DNA of 64,000 nucleotides. It comes from Silurus meridionalis. Taxonomy: Eukaryota > Chordata > Actinopteri > Siluriformes > Siluridae. Position 1 is the first letter of the stretch. Every line of letters begins with the position of its first letter. Both the position numbers and the translations under genes were made by a program. The notes under the pieces were generated by a model. The model did not search any database. It saw only the letters and a program-made list of their open reading frames with translations, and was not told the DNA's origin. Location of the stretch: assembly GCF_014805685.1 (NCBI RefSeq), contig NC_060898.1, positions 5,643,501-5,707,500 of the forward strand. The letters are read 5' to 3'. This document shows, one piece after another, positions 12,205 to 25,539 of the stretch.

Positions 12205-13352
12205 CTGGAGAGGGAAAAAGAAGGAAAGAGATATCATTAGTGCTGCAACAACTGAATGATAAAATCGTCGTCAACTGGTCATAGATTAGTTAGGCAGCTC
12301 AAGTTACAGGTTGGCGTGACTAAGATAACACAGCCGCTTGCGAAACGGCGGAGAGTTCAGGGTGAACCGGCAGCGGGAAAAAAGCGTGCACCCCAAGTCA
12401 CGGATGAAGGTGGTAAAATGGTCAAGTCTAATTTGTACACCACGTTTCTCGGTTTAATTCTCGTTTATATAGCATTTGTTTACTACAACAGTTAATTTAT
12501 ACGCTTTGACTTTTTTAAAACTGTGATTTACTGCGCGTCACTATGTTCAATGTTTCAATATTCCATTTATGCAAATATTTATTATATAAAATTTTATTAA
12601 TTATGTATTCTAGATGCTTATATCTTAACTGAACAAAATGTCTTTTAAACAGAAATTGCAAAAATTATCATATTATATTGTTTTTTAATTATGGTTGTCA
12701 ATCTGCAATTATCATTAAAATGATTAACACAATACAAATGTTGATTTACATAAATTGCTTCACCTTGAATACTCTTTTTGTTGTTTTTTACAGTAAGAAA
12801 CAAAGCACGAGTGAATTTGTTCAAAGAAGAAATCCCACATGCACTCAACGACAAGCTGCTACTACAAGCTTTAGTCTAAATTAAGGATAGTTAAACTTAA
12901 TATACGACTTTTGCATTTATAAGAACAATTTTATCCATAAATTAGTGGTTTATAGTTCTAAGAAAAACCATTAAAAAAAATTTAATAAGCCAATATTTAA
13001 TAATCAATAATCAAAATAAAGAAAAAATTATCCGGTTAGTCGATTATTAAAATAATCGCAGCCCTTCAGGGAAGACCTTGCATTTTCCACCATGAAATTG
13101 CCAGACCACATACTACATCAAATACAACATCATGGCTATGTAGAAGAAGGATCTGGGTGCTGAAATGGCCAGCCTGCAGTCCAGAGCTTTCACCCATAGA
13201 AAACATTTGGTGCATCATAAAAGAGGAAGATGCGACAAAGAAGACCTAAGAACGTTGAGCAACTAGAAACCTGTATTAGACAAAAATGGGACAACATTCC
13301 TATTCCTAAACTTGAGCAACTTGTCTCCTCAGTCCCCAGGCATTTGCAGACT

Positions 13353-13396
<44 letters not shown>

Positions 13397-16300
13397 AGGG
13401 ATGCCACACAGTGGTAAACATGGCCATGTCCCAACTTTGAGATGTGTTGATGCCATGAAATGTAAACTCATTTTTCCCTTAAAATTATAAATTTTCAGTT
13501 TAAACTTTTGATATGTCATTTATGTTGTATTCTGAATAAAATATTGAAATTTGACACTTCATTGCATTCTGTTTTTATTCACAATTTGAAGTGTCCCAAC
13601 TTTTTTGGAATCGGGTTTGTAAATAATTTAGTATCAGCATCCAACAAGCCTGAGGTGTCATGTAGCGCTGAAGTCATGAGTCACTCCACAGCATTACTAC
13701 ACAAAGGTTTTCAATTAGACACCATATTACATATTACCATATCTTCCGTCACCACATAACCAACTCGGTTCTATTTAAAACCAGATTTTACAGCTCCGTA
13801 AAAAAGTTCAATGTTTATTAGACCTGCATGTTACATTACATATATACAACCGCACAAAACCAACAGAACAAAGTCAATTGCACTGGTGACAAGAGTGTGC
13901 AATGGTTTTATTTCTGAACATTTCAAATTCCATTTCTCAGAAACCAAGTGGCTTTTGTTTCAGTTTTCGCCGTGGCTGCTGTGACGCATAGCCACAGCGA
14001 CTTCACTGGTGCAGCTGTCAATCCGCCGTTTTCTATTTTATTCCAGATTGATATTGAGGTTTGGATTCTTTTCAATATACCAGTCCAACAGGTTAATAAC
14101 AATAAGTCAGAAACCAGTTGGCACAAACAATGTTACCCTGAATCTATTAAGCGCGAGTTACACAACTATGAAAAATTTACAACTTCGAAAACAGTGTTTA
14201 TTTTTTGTGATTAGAAAAAAAAGCATACTCAAAAATAAATCATCACTTAAATGATATATAGACTCAATGATTGGCTTCAATTCTTCCATTTCATTTTCAT
14301 CTGAAGAAAAAATAATTTGCTTTTTTTTGGCCATTATGCCACTTTCCCCCCTAGTTAGAGAAAAATATATACACGTGTGTGTATATCTGTGTCTAAAAAC
14401 TCAGAACTCCTAAACTGGGTGCCATATGCAGGTGGTTTGTAAAATGTTTAAACAGATTTTGAAGGGGTGATGAGAGAAAACACTAGAGTGTTTAAAAAGG
14501 TAAGTAAACATTCCTCCCATGTTTGCGCCTAACTAGCAGGCAGATGCGTAGTTTACGCAAATTTGTCAAATACACGATGAAGCCTGGTCCTGCTGGAGAG
14601 AAAGTAAGAGTGAGGTGAAGTGGATTGAGTAATGTTAAGCAAAAACTATTGCAAGAACAGATGAGATTGTGTACGAGAGCTCTGATCTAGGAACAGTTCA
14701 TTCGGCAATAGGGACCAGAGCACCGACTCGGGAACAGTCCATTCGACAATAGGGACAGTTCACTTAGCAATAAGGACCAGAGCGCTGATTTGGTAACAGT
14801 TCATTCAGTAATAGGAACAGTTCATTAAGCAATAAGGACCAGAGCACTGGTTTGGGAACAGTTCATTAAGCAATAAGGACCAGAGTGCTGATTTGGGAAC
14901 AGTTCATTCAGTAATAGGGACCAGAGTGCTGATTTGGGAACAGTTCATTCAGCATAAGGAACAGTTCATTAAGCAATAAGGACCAGAGCGCTGGTTTGGG
15001 AACAGTTCACTAAGCAATAAGGACCAGCAGGAGGCACATTGGGAGGAAATTCATTCATTGAAACATCCCACACAAAACATATGCCTAGGATTTCCTTTGC
15101 CTGATGATTTTTTGTGTGACCGAGTGAGTGTGTGTAAGCAGTCAGCCATAACAGAACCACATTTTTCTTGTCGCATAATCATAATGAGGAAGCATGATCG
15201 CACGAGAACCACATTGTCATCATCAGCACGTCATCATGTGATCACTGCTGCAGCATATTTCTGTACAACTTTAGATTTAATAATGGATACTTTAAGAACA
15301 CAACCTGTTATACACCGCAGGTAACCATAGCAACCACAACTCCTGGCTCGCATTCTCCATTTAAAAGTATCTTGAACTCAACATGCGCCAGAACCTGAAG
15401 CTGTTTTGGGTAGAATGAAATAAAAAGATCTTTGGATAAGCGTGCCCATGTGTGGAAGGAAACATGCACGTATGCACTCAGGAATGTCCTGGAGAGGCAA
15501 ACAGATTCTTTTTGAGGACTTCCTGTTCCTCGCTTTAACTAGCCAATCAGGAACAACAAAGAAGGGCAGAAAAAAGGAAGTGCGCTTAGGTATTTCCTAT
15601 GGGGCTTGAGTAAACAAAAGTCTGGTGTTTCATTTCTCGGACCATCCGCAGCATTTGCTGAATTAAAAGCTCCCCGGAGATCCTTCGACAATAAAATGCA
15701 AAACTACTGAGAGACAAAACACGTCCAGTTTGAACAAAATAGTGAAGTCAAGTAACTTGGAAAAGGCTAAAGCAATCGGATGTGAAGACTAAGCACTAAA
15801 CAGACTTTCTTTGTCTGGAGAATTGCAAGAGGAAATACAAGAGGGGAATTTTGCCTCTCTGAAGCATATTTGTTTAATAGACAAATTATGAGGCCATTTA
15901 AAGGTAGATTAAAAAATACCTTATGAGTGTATAACACTGATTATCTAATCGTCATGGCACCTGTTAGTGGGTGGGATTTTATTAGGCAGCAGGTGAACAA
16001 TGTGTCCTTAAAGTTGACATCCTGAGTGTTGATTGCTGAGTATTTATCAAAAGTGGTCCATGGAAGGAACAGTGGTGAACCGCAACAGGGTCATGGGTAA
16101 CCAAGGCTCACTGATGCACGTGGGGGGAGACGGCTGGTCCATGTGGTCCGATCCAACACACTTCTGAGAGTGTATAAGTGTAAAGGTGAGGTGTCCACGA
16201 ATGCAGGACAGACTCAATGCCTGTGTGCTAAATGTGGTGTAAGTCCCACTCGTGTAAAAGCAATTCAGAAGCACCCACAAGTAGGAATTGCCGCGTTAGT

Positions 16301-19300
16301 GGTGTAGGCAAAAATGAGTTGCAGAACAATGTATGGATATTGCAACGGTTTAACTTATTACAGAATAAATGTATTCTTTTTTTTGTGCCAACACAGTCCA
16401 CATAACAGGGCCTTGTACCAGGGTAATAGTGTGTCGTCTCATGCCTAAAGTTAATAACCTGTTTAAAACCAGTCACAACATTGAAAGCCTAAACTCCAAC
16501 ATGCAAAACCGCACTGATCTTGATTTGTGATGTGCAGAAAAACGACGTACCGAAAAATATTTCCTTTCACGTCATTTGAACTGTTCTGTTCAAAAAATAC
16601 AAATGAAAAAAGAAAATCTTAAGGACGGCAGAAACACCCGTAATTATCTGCACTGCATTCCACTTTTATCAAAGTGCTGCAGGTGCACCACGCTGGAATG
16701 CAACCAGTGTCGGATCCTGATCCCAAGTGTCTGCTCTCTTTGTTTCTTGGATGAACAACCTTTTAATATAGAAGTTTTTCAAATCCCAAAAAACAACATG
16801 GGCTACGTTTTTATTCACTAGATGCTGGCGTTTGGGTCAGCTATAAACATCCTGAGGTGTAAGTAAACATGAAGAAAGAAAGCATCTCGTTCTAGTGTAG
16901 AGAAGTTTAATCAGGACGGTCGGGTGGGGAGAAGGATGCGGCATCGATACGTAGCTGGAAAATATTTAAATTAAATTGCCGTCTTTGCTGTTTGATTTGT
17001 ACTTTTTAGTTCTTTAGTCCTTTTTTTTTTTTTAAATGTAGGTTCTATATACACCCATCAGCCATAACATTAGGACCAGAGAAGTTAATAACACTGATTA
17101 TCTCATCATGGCACCTGTTAATTGGTGGGATATATTGGACCGCAAGTGCACATTTTGTCCTCAAAACCGATGTGTTAGAAGCTTTGAGCAAGTTTGTGAC
17201 ATCTAGACGATTGGGTCAGAGCATCTCCAAAACTGCAGCTCTTGTGGGATGTTCCTGGTCTGCAGTATTCAGTATCTATCAAAAGTACTCCAAGGAAGGA
17301 ACAGTGATGAACCGGCGACAGGGTCATGGGCAGCCGAGGCTCGTTGATGTACTGTGGGGAGCAAAGGCTGGCGTGTGGTCCGATTCAACAGACGAGCTCC
17401 TGTAGATCACACTGCTGAAGAAGTTAATGCTGTTAATGCTCAACAGGTCAGGTCAGGTTTTGGCAGCAAAAGGGGACCAACACAAAATTAGACTGGTCAT
17501 CATAATGGTGTCATAATTATGCCTGATCAGTTTATACTGAAGTGCACTCCAAAACCAACATTCAGAATCTTCCTTCCTTTACCATTCCTTTACAATTCTA
17601 ATAGGGCTGCATTCTTTCGAACCAATCAGATGCCCTCTAGAATGTCCCACCCACAACTTAAATATACAACAAACCATGTGTTCATCAAGGATTTACTAAA
17701 TTTTACAGGAGTAGTTTGTACCATGTGTGTACAACACAAGGAAATCGGTAACCCAAGTCATATTTCACTGCACTGGTGATCCAGCACCTTTGAGAAGATA
17801 CATTCAGCTATAAGAACGTTCATGAAATCAGGTAGTATATAGGAGGCCTGGGGTGCCTTCTGTATTCAAAGGTGTTCAGTGGGGTTGAAATGTGCAGGAG
17901 TGCACTTCAACTTTTAGTGTATCTTCATGGTGCATCTTAATCATCTTCAAGCTGGGATTAGAGTGCAGGGTACAGCCATGATAGAGCACCCCCTTCGAGC
18001 ACAGCAGGTTAAGGGCCTATCTCAAGGGCCCAGGCTCAACGGCAGCTTGGCGATACTTTAACCACTGAGTTACCGCTTCCCACAATGCCCGTGTGCTGGA
18101 CTTGACAAGTTCTCGATACTCATGTAAAAGCCATTCAGCACCTTTTATGAAGTTACTTTCAGGAAAGTTTTGCAAGATTTCCAAAATACTGAAAAACAAA
18201 AGCACTGAAATATTTATATGGAATCGAACTCTCAAGTTACGATGATGTAACATCATCTCACGGCACCACGTTGCTGAAAAACAAAAGCGCCTGCTCTTTC
18301 GCTGCGAGCAGGAACACCTGAACGCTGCCTGATTGGTGCCTGACACCTTGTTTCCGAAAAGTGCCATCTGAGATCTAACCCCAGACTTTGAGAAAGACCT
18401 TGAGAGACCTATAGTGCACTGGGCACGTTCTCCAGTTTCTCTCCTCCTGACTGTTTCAGAGTCTTGCTGCTGTATGCGGTTTTTCCGCATAAGGAACAGC
18501 TGCCAAAGAACTGAAACTAAACTAAAGGCTGTTTTTCGGGCTTTTCGCAATGCCACACGTCTTCCTCATTTCTAAAGTACAATAAATGCATGGACCTGAG
18601 AACCTAGATAAGATCATAAACAGGGCAGCGTGAAACCATAAACAGCTGGCCTTTACGATGGTGACTAGAGCAGAAAAACGCATTACAATACATTACAGGG
18701 AAATATCACAGCCACGGCAAAAACAAAAAAACAAAGAGTGACACCAGGAAACAGTGATAGTAAAAAAAGGATGACATTCAACATCGAACGTATAAAAGGT
18801 GAAAAGTTACTTTTACGACGCTGCTTCGAAAAAACCCGCACAGCATTTAAAATCAATAGGAGAGCTGGGACACTTGCATGCAAGGAGTTGGAGCAGTGAG
18901 CAAGAACTTCGAACTTTTTACTTCAGTAGTTTAACTCGAATTGCTACACTTTAATTATGTTTACTATTTGTAATTATTATTTGTAGTCTGTTTTTGCACT
19001 TATTTTGCAGTTTTTGCCAATAAACTGCTAAATTACGTGGGGTCTCAGAGAAGTGTGACATTTTCTTGATTTTCTGCGATTTAGAAATAAAAAAAATACC
19101 AAAAAAAAGACTGGCGGGACTTAATGATTAGATACGTTAGGACGACTCCGTTGTAAGTCAAAAATATCGTAAGCTGAAGATGGTACTATGACTGACAGCC
19201 TTTCCTGCTTCATGCTGATTTATAATTTTCATTTTCTGCTCTAAACTGATGACTATCCTCTTCTTTTTTTTTTTCCCCCACTACCAGCAGGAGACATACT

Positions 19301-20846
19301 TGGGCGCTTGGAAGACATTCTTTCATCACTTAAACTCCTGGTTGAAACCGTGTGAAACCGAAAAAACAAAACAAAAAACACACAGACAACGTTACTCCGT
19401 CGATCGCTAGCAAGAGTGGGGCATCTTTTTTTTCCGGTTGTTTTCGCTCGTTACTTTTACATCACTTTCTACAAAGTGTACCGCTGTGTGGGATTTAAAA
19501 ATAAAAAAAATCCCACCATTAAAACGAAGGAAAAAAGAATCCATGCATTATGAGTGAGTGAAATCCATCCTCGACCAGTATAAAGCCTGCAGGATGGCAC
19601 GTGAAGCCAAGGCTCGTTTGAGATGCTTCTGAAACATTGACCATAAAACGAAAAGATTTCTCTTTATTATAATAACCACATTTGTATTTACATATCCATT
19701 AGCGATCCTACGATCCTGCCGGAAGTGTGATGATGACATAAAACCTATAAGATCTTCATACATACTTCATATTAAAAGTATTGGGACACCTAACTTTTCA
19801 ACTCACATGTGGTTCTGTAACCACTAAGTTATGGACCCACAATTGTACATGATGGTATAATCAGTCTTTGAATGTGGTGATGTTCCAGCATGACAATACT
19901 CCTGTGCACAAAGTCAGCTCTATGAAGACACGCTTTACATGGAATGAAGTGGAAGATCTTCAGTGGCCTGCTTTAGACATCTGACCTCAACCCTTCCTCA
20001 CCTTCCCTCCATCAGGACCATGTGTGTCAATCTCCACATCTGAACATCTTGAAGAGTGGAGGTTTTTAGAACAGCAAATGGGGACTAAATGTGTAATGTA
20101 ACGTACAGACAAGCACATATAGCGTATAACATATTTCCTACACTGCCGAGCTATAAACATAAAAAAACTATTAACACACGAGTTTAATAGTAAACTCTAA
20201 CAGGGACAATAATAAAACTGCCATATTGAAATAATAATCAATATGCAGGACTGCATAGGATTGAACTGGTAAGAATGCGAGCGTTGAGAAACCATTATAA
20301 ACTACATTTTAACATTAGTAGTTAGTTCCCAAGTGAACAAGGTCATTAAAAAGTTATTATATTATAAAGTTTAGGTGCCACAGTAAGTGTTAGCACACGG
20401 CTAAGTTTCTCACAGAAACGTTCCTCAGCCCAAAATGATTACACACTACAAATATTAAGTTTAAACCTTACAGAGATAAAAAAAAAAAAAAAACAACACA
20501 CTAAAATGTTATACAAATGACATTTTGCGGATGAATATTGGAGGTGTGACACGGTGGGTGAGCTAGCCGGGCTCAGTGCTCAGCTGGAGCGGGTGACGCG
20601 GCACAGCGCTCCGAGCCGAACTCACCTTCCAGTCCACCACTACACACACACACACACACACACACACAGCAGAACCGGAGGATTTGCCCCTCAGGTCGTA
20701 CTTACCCTGCTGAACCAGATGCTGAGCTGTGTATCCGACAGCACGGCGAAGTAAAAGCGCTGCGAGCTCGCCTGGATGTGGAAGGGATCTTCGGCGCTTT
20801 GGAGCGGGCAGAGAAGCCTCCGCGGCCACCCTGTTAGAAAATACAT
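12097..20846 (-). CDS. ric1: ric1, guanine exchange factor subunit for Rab6A: 5' end only (two exons)
   Basis: Exons 20846-20706 and 12204-12097 join in phase 0 to encode the first 83 residues. They start [20 protein letters not shown] and include [17 protein letters not shown] and [20 protein letters not shown]. Human RIC1 reads MYFLSGWPKRLLCPL, LSIWYSRPSVLIVTY and [20 protein letters not shown] over the same span. With RGP1, RIC1 forms the RAB6A exchange factor at the Golgi and supports retrograde endosome-to-Golgi traffic. This part is the start of its N-terminal WD-type propeller. The remaining roughly 1,300 residues are not seen; the 12 kb to the left edge holds no exon I could recognise. 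Confidence 0.93.
12238..13067. mobile_element. hAT-type non-autonomous element
   Basis: The left end is AGTGCTGCAACAACTGAATG. The right end contains CGATTATTAAAATAATCGCA then GCCC, roughly its inverse. The AATCG-palindrome ends with GCAGCCC are typical of an abundant fish hAT family. No transposase is evident; the interior is A+T-rich. It starts 33 nt upstream (in gene sense) of ric1 exon 2. Confidence 0.6.
13068..13622 (+). mobile_element. Tc1/mariner 3' relic with internal poly(A)
   Basis: Carries degraded transposase 3' coding DNA (around AAATGGCCAGCCTGCAGTCC) and ends GTGTCCCAACTTTTTTGGAA then TCGGGTTTGTA, a standard fish mariner-like terminus. A 35-base A run (13360-13394) interrupts it. 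Confidence 0.7.
14690..15030 (+). repeat. minisatellite, unit about 41 bp
   Basis: Some eight to ten imperfect units built from GGAACAGTTCATTAAGCAAT and AAGGACCAGAGCGCTGGTTT. Some units are shortened to GGAACAGTTCATT plus AATAGGGACAG. It is in ric1 intron 1. Confidence 0.9.
15945..16205 (+). mobile_element. Tc1-like transposon relic, copy 2
   Basis: Includes GGCACCTGTTAGTGGGTGGG, CAAAAGTGGTCCATGGAAGG then AACAGTGGTGAACCG. Same family as 2560-3110 and 17045-17520, with an internal deletion of the helix-turn-helix part. Confidence 0.7.
17045..17520 (+). mobile_element. Tc1-like transposon relic, copy 3
   Basis: Starts CATCAGCCATAACATTAGGA. It encodes [36 protein letters not shown] and RRQGHGQPR, a recognisable Tc1 transposase helix-turn-helix pair followed by the usual GRP-like basic linker. 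It stops before the catalytic domain. Confidence 0.8.
18000..18085 (+). repeat. SINE-like dispersed repeat, copy 2 (truncated)
   Basis: Has GGTTAAGGGCCTATCTCAAG then GGCCCAGG and TTTAACCACTGAGTTACCGC. Only the 3' half is present. Confidence 0.7.
19765..20090 (+). mobile_element. Tc1-derived fragment
   Basis: Opens with AAAAGTATTGGGACACCTAA, the terminal motif of a fish Tc1 family. It holds remnants of transposase 3' coding DNA (CAGCATGACAATACTCCTGT and AGTGGCCTGCTTTAGACATC). Confidence 0.65.
20641..20669. repeat. (CA)n microsatellite
   Basis: About 14 CA units at the 5' end of ric1 intron 1. Confidence 0.95.
20706..20846 (-). CDS. ric1: ric1 exon 1 (start codon)
   Basis: 47 codons from the ATG at 20846, ending SRF-like SIWFSR with donor AGG|GTAAGT. 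The start is supported by exact homology of the first residues (MYFL-GWP) with mammalian RIC1. A (CA)n tract (20641-20669) lies about 40 nt inside the intron. The exon is in the most CpG-rich part of the window. Confidence 0.94.
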
Positions 20847-21192
20847 GTCGCACACCAATAATCCGTCTCGTCCCTTTTGTTTTTTTTAACCCGACCTACA
20901 CCCCGGGGTTTTCCATCCACACGCACACTGATCCCGAGATTCAGCCCTGTTATTTAGCTAGTTAGCCGGCTAGCAGTCCAAGTCACTCCGTCCAGACGCT
21001 CTGAAATCATCATAAACGACGGGATGATGTATGTATAAATATATATATGTCCGTAACTGAGAGTTACTCGTGTAAATAATATTTAAAAAATGATAAAAAT
21101 GAACTAAACCGAAGCAATAACACGCAGAAAAGCGCCAAAGCTGAGCGAGAAACACGACTGCGCTCGAGCGGACCTTCGGCGTTCAATTCGTC
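20847..21192 (-). other. ric1 5' leader with upstream AUGs
   Basis: This is the stretch between the predicted transcription start and the ric1 start codon, if unspliced. It contains at least two upstream frames: a six-codon frame at 20916-20896 (MENPGV, stop) and one opening with tandem ATGATG near 21015 that stops after about 18 codons. It also holds a run of Ts on the plus strand (about 20880). Leader length depends on the true start site. Confidence 0.5.
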
Positions 21193-21330
21193 TCGCGCGA
21201 CGCCATCTTTGGGCTTTATATAGGGCGCGATTCTGATTCGTCGAAAGCAACACGTGGAGGCGGGGCTAGAGGAAAAAGAGTGCAGAGCTCGCGGCCACGC
21301 TTTGACGTCACACGTCATTTCCTGTGCCAG
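21193..21330 (-). promoter_or_regulatory. ric1 core promoter
   Basis: On the minus strand a TATA box (TATATAAAG, 21222-21214) stands about 30 nt upstream of the predicted start. It is followed by AAGATGGCG (21208-21200), the usual YY1 site at start sites. Upstream are GC box GGCGGGGC (21258-21265), E-box CACGTG (21251-21256) and a perfect palindromic CRE, TGACGTCA (21303-21310), with another CACGTCA-like half site beside it. CpG density is much higher than elsewhere in the window. Confidence 0.7.
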
Positions 21331-21379
21331 CGTCACAGAAGGATAACAGCCGCCATCTAGTGGTGAAAATTATTTAATT

Positions 21380-21780
21380 ACAGATATAAGGAGAAACTTT
21401 CAATAATAATTATAGTATAGTAATAACCATAAACAAACTCTTTAATTAATAACAATTATAATTATTCAGATTATAATGATAATGAACTAATGACAATATA
21501 ATTATAAACTACTGTTGATACTAATAATAATGATAAAATACTACTACACTATTATTATAAAATAATATTTATGAAACTAATGCTGATACGAATACTAATA
21601 ATGATAAAATATTACTTCTATCAATAATAATGTAATGACTACTACTGATAATACTAATAATGATAATAAAATGCTATTAATACTATTATAATGATAAAAT
21701 AATGGTAATCATAATTATAATAAATAAACTAATATTAATAATGAAAATATTAATTATAATAAATCAGTTTTTATTATAAT
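21380..21780. repeat. (TAA)-rich degenerate tract
   Basis: Irregular ATAATAATGATAAAATACTA sequence between the ric1 promoter and the c18orf32 3' end. It is a low-complexity spacer with no gene. Confidence 0.85.
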
Positions 21781-21986
21781 TCACACTGTACTGTATTGTG
21801 TATTGTCCATATCGAGTGTATTGTGTATTGTCCATATCGAGTGTCTTTGTTCACAGATCTGTGCATTAATTTTTTAGATTACTCCTTGTACAATACGTTA
21901 TATTAAAAAAACAACTGAAATTTAATCTAGAATCTAAATATAAAAATCACACACACACACAATCCAACAGCTGTGAAACGTAAATA

Positions 21987-21992
21987 TTTATT
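21987..21992 (-). terminator. candidate polyadenylation signal for c18orf32
   Basis: AATAAA on the minus strand, about 266 nt past the c18orf32 stop codon. It is the first clear hexamer before the A+T-rich intergenic stretch. The region is A+T-rich, so chance matches are likely. Confidence 0.4.
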
Positions 21993-22257
21993 TCTCTTTA
22001 CAGACTAACTCCAAGCCATTCTGGAAATATATTAAATAGTCCCCGGAATCTGGTCTGAAGTCTTCTGGGAATGAAAAGCATTAATTCAAGAAGTCAATAT
22101 ATTAAATACAATTGTATTATTCTGTGAACGAAATTCGAAATGAGACTGAATTTCGTTTGTGTTAACAATGTCAGATCATGACAGCATGATTTCATTTACA
22201 ACTATCTACATGAGGCTCCAGAAAACATGATCGATGTTCACGAAGATGTGTATAGTG

Positions 22258-23311
<1,054 letters not shown>

Positions 23312-23804
23312 TCAGATTCACACTGAAGTAAAAAACAAAACATAACAAAAAACAACAGGTGGTTACCAGCTTTTGTTAGTTGCAACTACTTTACCTGTAT
23401 AGATGCAGGAGGAAAATTGAAGGGAGAAAAAAAATTTATATGATCTCTTTAATCTCGATGCTCGTAATTTTATAACTACACGGAATGGCCGCATTAAAAC
23501 GCATGTACAGGAGCATTTCCTACCTGTAACCTTTCTTAAAATGAATGAAATTATATTTCTCTCCTCTTTTTTGCTGATCTGAGTTTTGTTTTCAGTTGCA
23601 CTATTATTACAAATGTATGAATTTTGCATATGAAAAGTCTTATATAAGGGTATTTACATGACACGTGTCCTTTACGAATGGAATGTTATTATTGAAAGTC
23701 TGTTATATTTGATGTTAATATGCTGAGGTAAAACATTTCTAAAACAATGTGACTGGGGACCAGAAATAAAAGCATCACATGCCTAAGTACTTTATATAAG
23801 TCAT

Positions 23805-23805
<1 letters not shown>

Positions 23806-23874
<69 letters not shown>
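23806..23874. repeat. (CA)n(TA)n compound microsatellite
   Basis: About 20 CA units followed by about 14 TA units. Confidence 0.96.
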
Positions 23875-23876
<2 letters not shown>

Positions 23877-24369
23877 CAGTAGTGGGCCTTAGATTTCACA
23901 TTAATGCATTCAATATTATACAGAAATGCAGTTTAACAGAGCACTGCATCACAGACTGGTATCTAATACACCGAGATTGAAATCCATTCTGAAGGCAAGA
24001 AACCCAATGAACACATTTCAACAAGTCTCTTTTCACAGCAGCCACAGCGGCACTGCCTGCATACATCATTTCTAGCATAAGCATCAATATTAATTTCATA
24101 AAACAACCCCGGGTTTTCCATCCAGATTTGTGCAATTCTTTCTGTGCATCACAGGTTTTCCTGGGGATTTGAAATTTAAACAAATTGTGTGTTTTTGACT
24201 ACAAAAGTATAAACAGTTAATAAAAAAGCATCACAACTGTTTTGAGTTGTTTGGGCCAACCTTTTTTCACAATGGCCAACTTTTCTTTAAAATGCAGTCT
24301 TGTAATTATATCGACCAAATAAATTTCTTCTTAGCTGTTTTGGAAGGAAGCAACAGCTCAGAGCAGTTT

Positions 24370-24600
24370 AAGAGCTCTGACTAGTGCGCTCTCTGACCGT
24401 CCAATGAAAGAAGGTAAAAACGACATTACTGTACGCCTGTTAGAAGGACTCGGAGTGCCCAACTCGCAATCTGATTGGTTAAAACAACAACTTTAAGCAA
24501 CGTGTACATTACGTCACAGGCTGCTGATAGTGAAGGCCTTAGGGCAGCTTTGGATCTGGGCAACACGTGACGTGATGGCTGAACTCTGATTGGATAGAAA
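24370..24600. promoter_or_regulatory. CCAAT/CRE-like cluster
   Basis: Contains CCAAT (24402), two inverted CCAAT boxes (GATTGG near 24475 and 24590), TTACGTCAC (about 24510) and CACGTGACGTGA (about 24564). The grouping resembles a housekeeping promoter and lies upstream of c18orf32. A similar GATTGGTTGG motif appears at about 49443 inside scarb2-like intron 2, so a dispersed repeat carrying these motifs is the main alternative. Confidence 0.3.
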
Positions 24601-25013
24601 CTCCAACATAAACATACACTAAAGGAAGCAGCGCAACCCAGAGAAAAGCTATAAAATTAAGAGAATAGACTATTACACTATTTATTTAATACATTTTCAT
24701 GGAGAAAATAAATGTATTAAAACAAAAGTCAGTGTTTCTGATCATGAAGTCAATTTTCTGGCCCTGACGCCCACGACAAAAATAAAACAGGCAGTAAATC
24801 ATACATTCTGCTTTTGTGTCTACTTAAATATAAAATTATCCTAAAAGAATGTTTCCTAGTTTGTTTTCAGTTCATAAAATTGGCTCACGTCAGGTTTTGT
24901 AAAGCTGTTAGTCTACGCAGGGATTAGCCACCAAGCTAATTCACGCATATCTATAAAATAACAGAAACCGAAACAAAGGCATCGAGTAGAACCGCGACTT
25001 GTTGTTAACTCAC

Positions 25014-25120
25014 CGATACTTTCAGTTTATCCCTGTTTTAATTTAAATGTATGTATTTCTGGTCGGATCTGTTCACGCCCGTCTGATGTTACTGACGCTA
25101 ATGAATTTCCTGGTGCAAAA
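25014..25120 (-). other. possible non-coding first exon of c18orf32
   Basis: A strong minus-strand donor (TATCG|GTGAGTTAAC) sits at 25013/25014 in a somewhat more G+C-rich stretch. It is the best 5' splice site I noticed upstream of the c18orf32 coding exon, which must be joined to an upstream exon. The transcription start cannot be placed. An alternative promoter-like cluster of CCAAT and CRE-like motifs is at about 24370-24600. Confidence 0.25.
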
Positions 25121-25539
25121 AAAAAAAAAAAACAAATGGAAAAAGAGTCCGTGTGTAACTCGTCAGCGCCACACAGCGGTTTGGAGGACTAAATCCAACA
25201 GACTATAATAAAAATGTGGGTGCTTCCATGCTTCATCACTGAAACGATGCTCCATCACCTCGAACCTTATCTGCTCGAACGCTTGGCATGTTTGGAAATA
25301 TATAAATCTGTGGAAGCCACAAGCTTTTTTTGCTCTCTCTGAAGATGAACAAATGTTTACATAAACAGGAAAGCCATCTCTCACTGATGCATACCTTCAC
25401 TCTACCTTAAAAGTTGCAATTAAATTAACAATTTGTTGTTGTATACCTTCATTTGTGACAAACAAATGAAATAGTTTACATTTATAAATAGTTAATAATT
25501 ATAAATAGGTCATTTTCTGACCTAGATGCATCTGGAGCT

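Noticed and set aside
13948..14254. Overlapping plus-strand frames of about 80-88 codons
   Set aside because: Two different frames are open over the same DNA, with no motif, no homologue I recognise and no splice context.
18017..18556. 179-codon minus-strand open frame, the longest in the window
   Set aside because: It overlaps a SINE-like repeat at one end, has no recognisable domain or splice context, and its composition is irregular. I treat it as chance within ric1 intron 1.
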